Assembly: GCA_017459865.1 (NCBI GenBank)
Contig: JAFUCD010000024.1
Span: 113,497-177,496, forward strand
DNA length: 64,000 bases
Reading direction: 5' to 3'
DNA from: Oscillospiraceae bacterium
Lineage (GTDB): Bacteria > Bacillota_A > Clostridia > Oscillospirales > Oscillospiraceae
Under the pieces are notes generated by a model that ran no database searches, was not told the DNA's origin, and saw only the letters and a list, made by a program, of their open reading frames with translations. Position numbers and translations under genes: made by a program. Below are positions 1-7,793 of this stretch, piece by piece (within the stretch, counting starts at the first letter, position 1; each line of letters opens with the position of its first letter).

Positions 1-864
1 CAGGAATGGAATCCCCGTGTGATTGCATACATTCTCTCCAACGAAAAATATATCGGGGACAGTTTGTTTCAGAAAACCTATAACGATACCATGATCCCGT
101 TCCCCAAGCGTATCAATCACGGCGAGGTAGACATGTACTACGCCACAGATACGCATGAAGCCATTATAGATAAAGAAACCTTTGACCGAGCAAAGAAGCT
201 GCTGGAGCAGCGCAGGGAACAGTTTAAGAAAACCAGTGTCAGAACGACATATCCGCTCACGAGCCGCATTCGGTGTTCCGAATGCGGCTCATTCTATCGG
301 CGCAAGGTGCAGTCCGGCGTTGTGAAATGGGTCTGCTCCCGGCACGAAGAAGATGCGTCCGCCTGTCGATCCTATTACTACGCAGAGGACAGAATCTATG
401 ATGGCGTAATTACCATCATCAATCATCTTCGCTTTGGGGAAGCAGACATCGTTCAGCAGGTGATAAGCATGCTCGATACTGCCCAGGATGCCTATAAGCG
501 AAAAAACCAGAATGCCTACCAGATGAGTCAGGAGATTGCGGAGTTCAATGCAAAACAGGTAATGCTTGAGCAGCTTCGCTCTAAGGGCTATCTGGCGCCG
601 GAGGTCTTCCAGGCGCAGAGCAGAGAGCTTCAGTCTCAAATCCGCGCGCTTCGAGCTGAGCGAAAAGGGGAGCTGGACTCCCATCTTCAGGACATGCGCA
701 CCGCGGTAAGCAAATTAAAGGAACTTCTGAACGAGCTGGACGCGCCACTGGAGGTCTTCGATGAAAAACTGTTCTCGGAAGTCGTTACGGAGATGAGCAT
801 CAACAAGGACGATATGCTCGCGGTCACCCTGCTCGGCGGACTGCGCTTTACCGAGCTGATTTAG
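1..864 (+). CDS. Large serine recombinase, C-terminal part (cut by window start)
   Basis: The reading frame is open from the first base, so the N-terminal resolvase catalytic domain lies outside the window. What remains is the end of the recombinase domain (the ILSNEKYIGD motif near the start), a zinc-ribbon (CSECG, then a C..H/C half around WVCSRHEEDASAC), and a long Gln/Glu-rich coiled coil of about 100 residues. This is the DNA-binding half of a large serine integrase of the kind that excises and integrates clostridial conjugative elements. It is followed after 11 bp by another recombinase gene, so the three are probably one operon. Family assignment is firm; activity cannot be judged because the catalytic serine is not visible. 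Confidence 0.88.
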   Translation, partial: QEWNPRVIAYILSNEKYIGDSLFQKTYNDTMIPFPKRINHGEVDMYYATDTHEAIIDKETFDRAKKLLEQRREQFKKTSVRTTYPLTSRIRCSECGSFYRRKVQSGVVKWVCSRHEEDASACRSYYYAEDRIYDGVITIINHLRFGEADIVQQVISMLDTAQDAYKRKNQNAYQMSQEIAEFNAKQVMLEQLRSKGYLAPEVFQAQSRELQSQIRALRAERKGELDSHLQDMRTAVSKLKELLNELDAPLEVFDEKLFSEVVTEMSINKDDMLAVTLLGGLRFTELI

Positions 865-875
865 GAGATACCATC

Positions 876-1739
876 ATGAAGAAAACGCGCTACATCCCAT
901 ATGGCTACACGGTGAGAAATGGTCACACAGTGATCGATCATGCCGAGGCGGAGATCATCCGTCAGATCTTCGAAGAGTACACAAAAGGTGCTTCCTTGAA
1001 AGAGCTGGCGTCAGAGCTGACCGCCAGAAAGGTTCCCTATACCGAGAGAACCATCGATTGGGATAAGGCGCGAATCGCACGAATACTGGAAAACGGGAGG
1101 TATATCGGGGATGACGGTTATGATCCGATCATCGAAGATGCACTGTATTACGAAGCAATCGCAACAAAAGCTGCCCGGCAGTCCTGCCAGACGAGACAGG
1201 AGAGCGCCGCTATCACACTCCTGCGTAATCGGGTCCGATGCGATGCCTGCGGCAGCGTCATGAACCGGCGTGTCTGCTCCAAAAGCTATGTCAAGCAGAG
1301 CTGGGTGTGTACGAACCTGGAGTGCGGATGCCGCGTTCGCATCAGCGATATGGATCTTCTGATGAAGGTTACTGTAATTATGAATCGTATCATCCGCAAC
1401 GCTTCACTGATGCTGCCAAAGCAGAAAGCGAAGAGATCTGATTCGCCTGCTGTGACGCATCTGCGGCAGGAACTGCAATGTGAACTGGAGCGGGAGAACC
1501 CCAGTGAGGAATATATCCTGGAAAAGATTCGTGATGTTGCGTCGCAGCTCTACCGAGAAGAGCAGACAAAGGAGCAGGTCGCTGCGAGAATAGCGCTCCA
1601 CCGCGTACAGATGATGCATCCGCAGGACACTTTCAACTGTGCGTACTTCTCGGATCTTGTGTCCTATATAACGCTGAATTCACAGGGTGATGTCACACTG
1701 CATACGAAAACCAATACGGATGTAACCACGGAGGAGTGA
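876..1739 (+). CDS. Recombinase-like protein lacking the catalytic domain
   Basis: A 287-residue protein that starts directly in the recombinase domain (IPYGYTVRNGHTVID, a later RIARILENGRYIGDDGY) and continues into a zinc ribbon (CDACGS, then CTNLECGC) and a C-terminal helical region. It has no resolvase domain and no YxRVS-type catalytic serine motif, so it cannot cut DNA alone. It is intact with a Shine-Dalgarno-like GGAG upstream and sits between two recombinases with 11- and 4-bp gaps. Such three-gene recombinase sets are known on clostridial integrative elements. My inference is that it is an accessory or directionality partner; it could also be a degenerate paralogue. Confidence 0.8.
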   Translation: MKKTRYIPYGYTVRNGHTVIDHAEAEIIRQIFEEYTKGASLKELASELTARKVPYTERTIDWDKARIARILENGRYIGDDGYDPIIEDALYYEAIATKAARQSCQTRQESAAITLLRNRVRCDACGSVMNRRVCSKSYVKQSWVCTNLECGCRVRISDMDLLMKVTVIMNRIIRNASLMLPKQKAKRSDSPAVTHLRQELQCELERENPSEEYILEKIRDVASQLYREEQTKEQVAARIALHRVQMMHPQDTFNCAYFSDLVSYITLNSQGDVTLHTKTNTDVTTEE

Positions 1740-1743
1740 TACG

Positions 1744-3396
1744 ATGGGTGTTCAGAAAATACCCAAGCGTCGGGTCATGGTCATCGAACCAAAAAAGACA
1801 ATGATCGTGGACAAAGAGAAGCATAGGCAAAAGCGAGTGGCTGCCTATTGCCGCGTGTCCACGGACAGTGAGGAGCAACTCAATTCCTATGCCAATCAGA
1901 AGCGCGTCTATACCGAAATGATCGCCGCGAAGCCTGAGTGGGAGTTTGCCGGGCTGTATGCGGACGAAGGCATTACCGGAACGCTGGCCAAGAAACGTGA
2001 TGAATTCAAGAAAATGATCCAAGCCTGCCTGGCAGGGAAGATCGACTACATCATTACAAAATCCGTGTCTCGCTTTGCCCGCAACACCGTGGAATGCCTC
2101 GAGTATGTGAGAATGCTCAGAGCGCACGGGATCGGGATCTACTTTGAGGAGCAGAACATTGATACCCTGAAAAGCGATAGTGAGTTGTATCTGGTCATCT
2201 ATGCCGGGTTTGCGCAGTCCGAATCAGAGAGCATCAGCAGGAACGTCACATGGAGTGTTCGGAAAAAATACGAGGAGGGAAAACCTTCCTTCTCCTATAA
2301 AAAGTGGTTGGGCTACTGCAGAGGAGATGACGGAGAGCCGGAGATCGTCCCTGAGGAAGCGGAGATCGTGAAGCGAATCTTCCGGATGTATCTTGCTGGA
2401 GAAACGCTGCGCAGCATATCCAATGCACTTCAGTCGGAGCATATTGACATTCCCGGAAAGGAGATCGATTTCAGCCTGGGGATGATACGAAACATTCTGA
2501 AAAACGAACGGTACTGTGGTGACTGTATTCTGCAGAAAACGGTGACGGTTGACTGCATCTCCAAGGTCCGGAAAAAGAACGAGGGCGAGGCGCCCATGTA
2601 TCTTGTGGAGAACAGCCACCCTGCAATCATCAGCCGTGAGATTTTCAACCGCACTCAGGAGGAGATGAGCCGGAGAAATGCAAAATCTCCTCAATCACAC
2701 AAAAGGGCGATAACAGCTTCTGGCCGCCATTCCCGATATGCACTCACCGATGTGCTGATATGCGGTGAATGCGGCAGCCGCTATAAGCGCTGCACTTGGA
2801 CGAGCGGCGGAAGAAAACGAATTGTCTGGCGCTGCGTGAGTCGGCTGGATTATGGAAAAAAGTACTGCTCTGACTCGATTACCGTACCGGAGGAGACACT
2901 GCACCAGGCAATCGTCCGTGCGCTGAATAAGTTTAATGCTGAGGATCAGATCACATATCTTACGCTGATGCGAGCAACCATTGGGGAAGCCATTGGCATC
3001 AACGGAGGCTCGGATGAGATCGACCTGCTCGAAAGACGGATCGATGCACTGAACCAGAAGATGCTACAGATGGTTACCGAAAGCGTGGAGCTTGGAGAGG
3101 ACGTTGAGAAACATGAATCCATCTTCCGCGAGCTATCCGAGGAAATCCAACAGCTCCAAAAGCGGATCAGTACCATACAAAGAAGTATGGATTCTGACGC
3201 CGAAGCACAAAAGCGCATGGACGAGATTCAGAAAACCATCGACGAACGAACGCTGAACAGCGATAAATATGATGACACTATCGTGCGTCAGATGGTGGAG
3301 TGCATCCGCATCTACGGAGATAAGCGCATCGAAGTCATCTTCGGCGGCGGTATCGTAATAGAAGAGTCTCTCGATGATACCGGCAAAACAAACTAA
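1744..3396 (+). CDS. Large serine recombinase, complete
   Basis: A 550-residue site-specific recombinase. The N-terminal resolvase domain (about residues 30-170) has the nucleophile motif AAYCRVSTDSEEQ with Ser39, then ADEGITG and a conserved arginine helix (SVSRFARN). The recombinase domain (about 190-330; ILKNERYCGDC) is followed by a zinc ribbon (CGECGS, WRCVSRLDYGKKYC) and a long coiled coil (about 430-510). The length is typical of large serine integrases. It begins 4 bp after the preceding gene and ends just before a strong hairpin terminator, so it closes the recombinase operon. The substrate attachment sites are not identified. Confidence 0.92.
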   Translation: MGVQKIPKRRVMVIEPKKTMIVDKEKHRQKRVAAYCRVSTDSEEQLNSYANQKRVYTEMIAAKPEWEFAGLYADEGITGTLAKKRDEFKKMIQACLAGKIDYIITKSVSRFARNTVECLEYVRMLRAHGIGIYFEEQNIDTLKSDSELYLVIYAGFAQSESESISRNVTWSVRKKYEEGKPSFSYKKWLGYCRGDDGEPEIVPEEAEIVKRIFRMYLAGETLRSISNALQSEHIDIPGKEIDFSLGMIRNILKNERYCGDCILQKTVTVDCISKVRKKNEGEAPMYLVENSHPAIISREIFNRTQEEMSRRNAKSPQSHKRAITASGRHSRYALTDVLICGECGSRYKRCTWTSGGRKRIVWRCVSRLDYGKKYCSDSITVPEETLHQAIVRALNKFNAEDQITYLTLMRATIGEAIGINGGSDEIDLLERRIDALNQKMLQMVTESVELGEDVEKHESIFRELSEEIQQLQKRISTIQRSMDSDAEAQKRMDEIQKTIDERTLNSDKYDDTIVRQMVECIRIYGDKRIEVIFGGGIVIEESLDDTGKTN

Positions 3397-3410
3397 CAAT
3401 AGAGTGTTAC

Positions 3411-3446
3411 GCACAAGAGCCGGGTGCCTCTTGTGCTTTCTCGTTT
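3411..3446 (+). terminator. Rho-independent terminator of the recombinase operon
   Basis: A perfect 9-bp stem (GCACAAGAG at 3411-3419, CTCTTGTGC at 3428-3436) with an 8-base loop is followed by the T-rich TTTCTCGTTT. It lies 15 bp after the last recombinase stop codon. The right arm continues into a segment that recurs near 12.3 and 12.5 kb. Confidence 0.75.
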
Positions 3447-3466
3447 GCGCTTTGCAGATATTGAAA
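3438..3466 (+). repeat. 29-bp direct repeat, copy A
   Basis: The segment beginning TTCTCGTTTGCGC is repeated at 12529-12557 with a single difference (T to C). A shorter match, GCCTCTTGTGCTTTC, is present at 3426-3440 and again at 12315-12329, in the same order. The pair brackets the IS3 remnant and the whole 4.2-12.3 kb metabolic locus, so it may mark the ends of an inserted segment or a former recombination junction. Confidence 0.7.
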
Positions 3467-3514
3467 ATGCCTTACTCAAGTAAGGCAGAGCCGTTTGTAT
3501 GAGGCTGTCCGGGA

Positions 3515-3907
3515 TTGCAGTTTCCCGTAGATTGGTCGTGCCGAGTTCTGCACATTTCTCGTTCCGCATATTACAAGTGGCTCCGGCAGGAACCTTGTGC
3601 CCGCGAGGTTGAGAATGAGCGGATCGGCAGGCTGGTAGAGCATATTCGCGAGGAACACCCGGACAAAGGGTATCGGCGCATCCGGGACGATCTGGAGCGA
3701 TTCCACCACACTTCTGTCAATGACAAGAGGGTACTACGGATCTGCCGTGCAAAGAACATTCGCTCTACGGTGAAATATGCCAGCCACGGCTGCACTCGCA
3801 GCGCAAAGAGTCCGCAGTATTTGGCTGAGAGCATTCTTGCTCGTAACTTCTACGCAGAAAAGCCGAACGAGAAATGGCTGACAGGGGGTGATAAACCATG
3901 CCGCTGA
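3515..3907 (+). pseudogene. IS3-family transposase (OrfB) remnant
   Basis: The frame reads the N-terminal region of an IS3/IS150-type OrfB: a CRVLHISRSAYYKWL motif, the HTH_21-like HIREEHPDKGYRRIRDDL, and the start of the integrase core at NEKWLT. The upstream frame is broken near 3500-3515 (RLYEAVRD is read in another frame). Right after EKWLT, where the first catalytic Asp should follow, the sequence changes to unrelated DNA. Nothing of the DDE core is left, so the gene is dead. The junction at about 3883 is probably a deletion or insertion scar that joined the IS to the following element remnant. Confidence 0.82.
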
Positions 3908-4098
3908 AAATTCCCATCCATCTGCGCAGTCCGGTGCGGGATCTGATCCTGCGCTCCTGCAACTACACTGACGGGCACTGTCTGCTGCTGAGCAGGCCGT
4001 GCGCACAGGCGCTTTCGGAGTCCCGGATCGTATGCAAGTACTTCCGGGACGCCGTCCTTCCGGAAGTGCCGGAATTGTGCAAAGCAATGATCCAGTAA
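3898..4098 (+). CDS. Cys-rich VLP-like small protein, probably truncated
   Basis: A 66-residue ORF with a plausible ribosome site (GGGGGTGAT before ATG). The core SCNYTDGHCLLL, then IVCKYFRDAVLPEVPELC, resembles the Cys_rich_VLP domain (N-x-x-DG-x-CLLL ... C-K-x-F-R-x-A-V-L-P) carried by many conjugative elements of Firmicutes. The second zinc-binding half normally found after this core is missing, so the gene may be shortened. It lies between an IS fragment and a ParM fragment, consistent with being part of a decayed element. Recognition is from memory of the family pattern. Confidence 0.55.
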   Translation: MPLKIPIHLRSPVRDLILRSCNYTDGHCLLLSRPCAQALSESRIVCKYFRDAVLPEVPELCKAMIQ

Positions 4099-4123
4099 TA
4101 TATGCTTGAAAAGGAGAAAACCA

Positions 4124-4195
4124 ATCACGAAAACATTCGGAACAACCAAAATCATCGGGGTCGATCATGGGTATCCGATGCTGGAAAATGAATAA
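4124..4195 (+). pseudogene. ParM/StbA-like gene, N-terminal fragment
   Basis: After an AAGGAG ribosome site at 4110-4115 the frame reads TKTFGTTKIIGVDHGYPMLENE and stops. TTKIIGVDHGY is the hallmark N-terminus (phosphate-1 loop of the actin fold) of ParM-like proteins on Firmicute conjugative elements. The usual ATG is replaced by ATC and the protein ends after about 22 codons, so this is only the gene start left behind when the rest of the element was lost. Confidence 0.65.
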
Positions 4196-4199
4196 AAAA

Positions 4200-4232
4200 G
4201 ATTCCTGCTGCGTTTTTCGTACAGCAGGAATC
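4200..4232. terminator. Bidirectional hairpin terminator
   Basis: An 11-bp perfect stem (GATTCCTGCTG at 4200-4210, CAGCAGGAATC at 4222-4232) is flanked by an A-run on the left and TTTT on the right, so it can end transcription in both directions. It separates the element remnant from the leftward LUD gene that stops at 4263. Confidence 0.8.
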
Positions 4233-4262
4233 TTTTATGGCAGATAGAAAAGTGCGCAAAAA

Positions 4263-4862
4263 TCAGAAGCCCATGTCCTCGTCCACCAGCAGAACCTCGA
4301 CGCTTTTGGCCGTCATGGGCTTGAACATCATGATCTGCATCGTGGCGCAACCGCGGTGGGGCGAGCGGCAATCGAAACATTTGCCGGTGTCGTTGCAGGG
4401 GCGGTTTCCGGGCAGCTTCTTGACGTTCGTGGGCGCTGCGACTTTGCGGGCGCGCTCCATGGCGCTGGTGAGGTCGGGGCAGATTTTCTTCGTGCTCACG
4501 ATGAGGTACAGGCGCTTGTTCTCCGCGAAGGTCAGCGCCGCGACGCGGTTGCCGCGCCCATCGATGTTCACCATCTCGCCGGTTTCCGCGAGGGCGTTGG
4601 CGCTGGAGAGATAGACCTCCGCCTTGCCCGCGCCGTCGTAGATCTCCTCGGTGGCGCCCTGGGTCCAGTGCCAGAAGACCTGGTTCGACTCCGTCAGCCG
4701 GTCATAGACGCCAAGCGCCTCCACGGTCTTGCTGCCGCCGATGCCGACGGTGGTGTTCTCGATCTGAGAACATAGATAGTCCGCCGCCTCCTGCGCGGTG
4801 GCGAAGTGGTAGGGGATAAAGCCGCGGCCCTTCAGACTCCGCATGGTTTTTTCCAGATCCAT
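4263..4862 (-). CDS. LUD (DUF162, LutC-like) domain protein
   Basis: A 199-residue protein with the LUD signature TTVGIGGSKTVEALGV and an EIYDGAGKAEVYLSSANALAETGEMVNIDGRGN-type core (about residues 60-105), ending in the Cys-rich PCNDTGKCFDC and HRGC segment common in clostridial stand-alone LUD proteins. The family includes LutB/LutC of lactate utilisation, but single-domain members have no established reaction. It lies 14 bp downstream of the MocR-type gene on the same strand, so the two are probably one transcript and it may belong to the same pathway as the divergent PhzF operon. Confidence 0.85.
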   Translation of the reverse strand: MDLEKTMRSLKGRGFIPYHFATAQEAADYLCSQIENTTVGIGGSKTVEALGVYDRLTESNQVFWHWTQGATEEIYDGAGKAEVYLSSANALAETGEMVNIDGRGNRVAALTFAENKRLYLIVSTKKICPDLTSAMERARKVAAPTNVKKLPGNRPCNDTGKCFDCRSPHRGCATMQIMMFKPMTAKSVEVLLVDEDMGF

Positions 4863-4876
4863 TTTCGGTTCTCCTT

Positions 4877-6271
4877 TCAGTTGTTGGTTTCTATTTCCTG
4901 ATAGTATTGCTTGATGATCTGCAGTCCCTCCCGCAGGCGCTCCATGCTGCCGGGGGTGGTAAGGGCGATGCGGAGATAATGCTCCTGCTCCACGCCGGAG
5001 ACGTGGAAGTGGTAGGAGTGAAAGAGCTCCACGCCCCGCTTCAGAAGCTCCTGTTCCACAAGGGAGCCTTTTTTATTGCTCGGAAACGGCAGCCATCGGT
5101 GGAAGCAGCAGCGCCCTCTCTGTGCGTATTCTGGGAAGAAGCCATCGAAGATCCGGTTGGCCCCCAGCCCCAACTCGTGCTTTTTCAGCGCGAGGCGGTA
5201 GCCGTCGCCGCTCATGATGAGCTCCGAGATGATCTCCAGATCCAGGCTGCTGGTGGTCATGACCATATTATAAAGGGCATTCACGATTTTGGCGCGGTAC
5301 CGCTCTCCGTAGGCGAGAAACGACACGCGCAGCCCCGTGCAGAGGATCTTTGAAACGCCGCAGAGATAGCAGGTCTGCTCCGGCAGCAGGGAGAACATGG
5401 TGGGCAGCGCCTCGCTGGGGAGATCGGCGGTGTAGTCGTCCTCAATGATGGTGAGATCGTATTTTTCGATCACTGTCGCCAGCGCTCGACGCCGTGCCTC
5501 CGGCATCTTCACCGTGGTGGGGTTGGAGCAGCTGGGCATGAGGTACACGCCCTTGACGTCGTTCAAGCGGCACGCCCGCTCCAGATCGGAGGGGAGCATC
5601 CCGTTCTCGTCGCAGAGCACCGCCTCCAGCGTGATGTGGTAAATGCGCGCGAGCTCCATGAAGTTGGAGAAGGTATATTCCTCCACGGCGATGATGTCCC
5701 CCGGCTGAAACAGCGCCGGCAGCAGCGCCGCAAGACCGTTGGTCGCGCCGTAGACAAAGCTCAGATGGTCGTCATCCACGTGCACGCCGTAGCCGTCCAG
5801 CCAGCGCCGCGCGGCGGCCTTGTGGGAGGGTCGGCCCAGCCAGTCACTGTATTCAAACAGCTCCTGAAAGTAATCCTTCTGCATCACGCGCTTTGCCGCC
5901 TCCGCCACGATGGTGTTGCACTGCTCGAAGCTCGCGATATAGCCCATGGAGACGTACTTCTCCCGGTCCGGCTTCTCGTGGATCGTCACGAGCTCCGCCG
6001 CGTGGGGCGCGATGAAGGTGCCGCGGCCGGTGACGCCGTAGATCAGTCCCTTGCTGCGCGCCAGATCGAAGGCCCGCGTCACGGTGGTGAAGTTGATGTC
6101 TAGATAATCCGCCAGCTCCCGCTGGGGAGGAAGCTTCGTGCCCGGTAGGAGCCGCCCCGTGCGGATCTCCTCCTCCAGCTGCTCCGCCAGAGAGAGGTAG
6201 ATGGGCTTTGCGAGCCGCGCGCGATCCGGCTTCCAGGTCAGTGGGTATTGGTCAAAGGAATTGATCGGCAT
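4877..6271 (-). CDS. MocR-type regulator (GntR HTH + aminotransferase fold)
   Basis: A 464-residue PLP-dependent transcription regulator. Residues about 18-90 form a GntR winged helix (QLEEEIRTGRLLPGTKLPPQ, TVTRAFDLARSKGLI). From about 110 an aminotransferase class I fold follows, with NPTT, EDDY (279-280) and the internal-aldimine lysine in GVSKIL (K308). It diverges from the PhzF operon across 190 bp that contain a clear inverted repeat, so it likely senses PLP or an amino compound and controls that operon and itself. MocR proteins usually act as regulators rather than enzymes. Confidence 0.92.
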   Translation of the reverse strand: MPINSFDQYPLTWKPDRARLAKPIYLSLAEQLEEEIRTGRLLPGTKLPPQRELADYLDINFTTVTRAFDLARSKGLIYGVTGRGTFIAPHAAELVTIHEKPDREKYVSMGYIASFEQCNTIVAEAAKRVMQKDYFQELFEYSDWLGRPSHKAAARRWLDGYGVHVDDDHLSFVYGATNGLAALLPALFQPGDIIAVEEYTFSNFMELARIYHITLEAVLCDENGMLPSDLERACRLNDVKGVYLMPSCSNPTTVKMPEARRRALATVIEKYDLTIIEDDYTADLPSEALPTMFSLLPEQTCYLCGVSKILCTGLRVSFLAYGERYRAKIVNALYNMVMTTSSLDLEIISELIMSGDGYRLALKKHELGLGANRIFDGFFPEYAQRGRCCFHRWLPFPSNKKGSLVEQELLKRGVELFHSYHFHVSGVEQEHYLRIALTTPGSMERLREGLQIIKQYYQEIETNN

Positions 6272-6376
6272 AGTTCGCCTCCACGAAAAGATATATGCAC
6301 ATACAATTTATCATATTGTCCGATTTTAAGTCAAGACGATTTCACGGAAATTGTCCAATAATATCATATCCAAAAC

Positions 6377-6392
6377 ATTGTATCCATACAAT
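6377..6392. promoter_or_regulatory. Candidate MocR operator in divergent promoter region
   Basis: ATTGTATCCATACAAT is a perfect 7-bp inverted repeat around CC, about 70 bp upstream of the PhzF start. Related pieces (ACATACAA at 6298-6305 and near 6408, ATTGTCC at 6316 and 6350) repeat in the same interval. Position and symmetry suggest the binding site of the divergently encoded MocR protein. Confidence 0.5.
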
Positions 6393-6463
6393 TAAACTAT
6401 TGCACACATACAAACGATGTGGTATTGTGAAATCACAAGGACAAAACAGCAGGAGGAAACGGC

Positions 6464-7261
6464 ATGAAGCTGAACTATTACGTAGCGGACGCCTTCACCA
6501 CCGAGCCCTTCCGGGGTAATCCCGCAGGGGTCTGCGTGCTGGACGGCGACTGGCCTGCCTCGGAGCAGATGCAGAAGATCGCCAAAGAGAACCGGCTCTC
6601 GGAAACGGCGTTCGTGAAACGCAGGGCGGACGGAAGCTACGATCTGCGCTATTTCTCTCCCAGCAGCGAGGTGGGGCTCTGCGGCCATGCCACGCTCGGC
6701 ACGACCTTCGTGCTCTCAAGCTTCGTCGATCCGAAGGCGGAGGTGTTCCGCTACCACACGCGGGATGAGGACGTCTCGGCCGTCAAGCGTCCCGGCGACC
6801 GCTACGCGCTGCAGTTTCCGGCGTGGAAGCCGGAGCCAGTGGAGATGACGGACACGATCCGCGCCGCACTGAATGGGATCGAGCCCATCGCGCTTTTGGG
6901 CACGCGGGATCTGATCGCGGTGCTGGAGTCGGAGGAGGCGGTAAAGGGCTTTGTTCCGGATCAGGCCGCCATCGACGCGCTGCCGGAGCAGTATCTAGGG
7001 CTTCTCATCACGGCAAAAGGCGAGGAAACGGACTTTGTGGATCGCAGCTTTTTCCCGAAGCTCGCCATCCCGGAGGACCCGGTGTGCGGCTCCGCCAAGT
7101 GCTCGCTGATCCCGCTGTGGGCGGATCGGCTGGGCAAAACCGAGCTCGTCGGAAAGCAGCTCTCGGAGCGCACCGGCATCGTCTACTGCCGCATGGCAGG
7201 CGATCATGTGGAGATCAGCGGCAACGCGGCGCTGTATCTTAAGGGCGAAATCAACGTGTAA
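6464..7261 (+). CDS. PhzF family isomerase-like protein (first copy)
   Basis: A 265-residue PhzF protein with the diaminopimelate-epimerase-like fold. Motifs: YYVADAF and FRGNPAGVCVLD at the start, the catalytic Glu47 in NRLSETAFV, GLCGHATLG, and EDPVCGSAKCSL near the end. PhzF of phenazine synthesis isomerises dihydro-3-hydroxyanthranilate, but most family members have unknown substrates. A GGAGG site precedes the ATG. It opens the rightward operon opposite the MocR gene. A second PhzF lies at 11.5 kb with the same N-terminal layout, so the two may act on successive or related substrates. Confidence 0.92.
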   Translation: MKLNYYVADAFTTEPFRGNPAGVCVLDGDWPASEQMQKIAKENRLSETAFVKRRADGSYDLRYFSPSSEVGLCGHATLGTTFVLSSFVDPKAEVFRYHTRDEDVSAVKRPGDRYALQFPAWKPEPVEMTDTIRAALNGIEPIALLGTRDLIAVLESEEAVKGFVPDQAAIDALPEQYLGLLITAKGEETDFVDRSFFPKLAIPEDPVCGSAKCSLIPLWADRLGKTELVGKQLSERTGIVYCRMAGDHVEISGNAALYLKGEINV

Positions 7262-7305
7262 GCAATAAAAGTAACCATATACATCATTCTATAGGAGGAA
7301 TCATC

Positions 7306-7680
7306 ATGGAAATCATCTCTACCATCAAAGGCGCAGCCCCCCAGGCTCCGTATTCTCAGGGCGTTATCAGCGGCGACTACATCTTCACCGCGGGCCAGAT
7401 CGCGCTCGAGCCCGTCACCGCCCAGCGCATCGGTGACACCATGGCCGAGCAGGCCGAGCAGGTCTGCAAGAATCTCAAGGCCATCCTCGAGGCCGCCGGC
7501 AGCAGCTGCGAGAAGGTCGTGAAGGCTACCTGCTTCATCACCGACATGAGCAAGTTCGGCGAGTTCAACGAAGTCTATGTGAAGTACTTCCCCCACAAGC
7601 CCGCCCGCACCTGCGTGCAGGTCGTGGCGCTTCCGCTGACCGGCTTCCAGTGTGAGGTCGAGGTCATCGCCGAGCGATAA
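7306..7680 (+). CDS. ridA: RidA family enamine/imine deaminase
   Basis: A 124-residue protein of the YjgF/RidA family, full length. QAPYSQGV, the TAGQIAL strand, the conserved Arg101 in PARTCVQV and the C-terminal EVEVIA match enzymes that hydrolyse reactive imines and enamines made by PLP enzymes. A strong GGAGG site precedes the start. It is 44 bp after PhzF, so it is probably co-transcribed, suggesting that the pathway handles an enamine or 2-aminoacrylate-type intermediate. Confidence 0.93.
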   Translation: MEIISTIKGAAPQAPYSQGVISGDYIFTAGQIALEPVTAQRIGDTMAEQAEQVCKNLKAILEAAGSSCEKVVKATCFITDMSKFGEFNEVYVKYFPHKPARTCVQVVALPLTGFQCEVEVIAER

Positions 7681-7719
7681 GCAATCCAAAGCCTAACAAT
7701 ATCCCCATTTCCACAAACA

Positions 7720-7753
7720 GGGCAAGCAAGACTCTTCTACGTCCTGCTTGCCC
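7720..7753 (+). terminator. Intercistronic hairpin
   Basis: A 9-bp stem (GGGCAAGCA at 7720-7728, TGCTTGCCC at 7745-7753) lies between ridA and the flavoprotein gene. The tail ATTCTGC has few T residues, so it may attenuate or stabilise rather than fully terminate transcription. Confidence 0.45.
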
Positions 7754-7793
7754 ATTCTGCACCCAAAAACACGTTTGAAAAGGAGATCAAACC

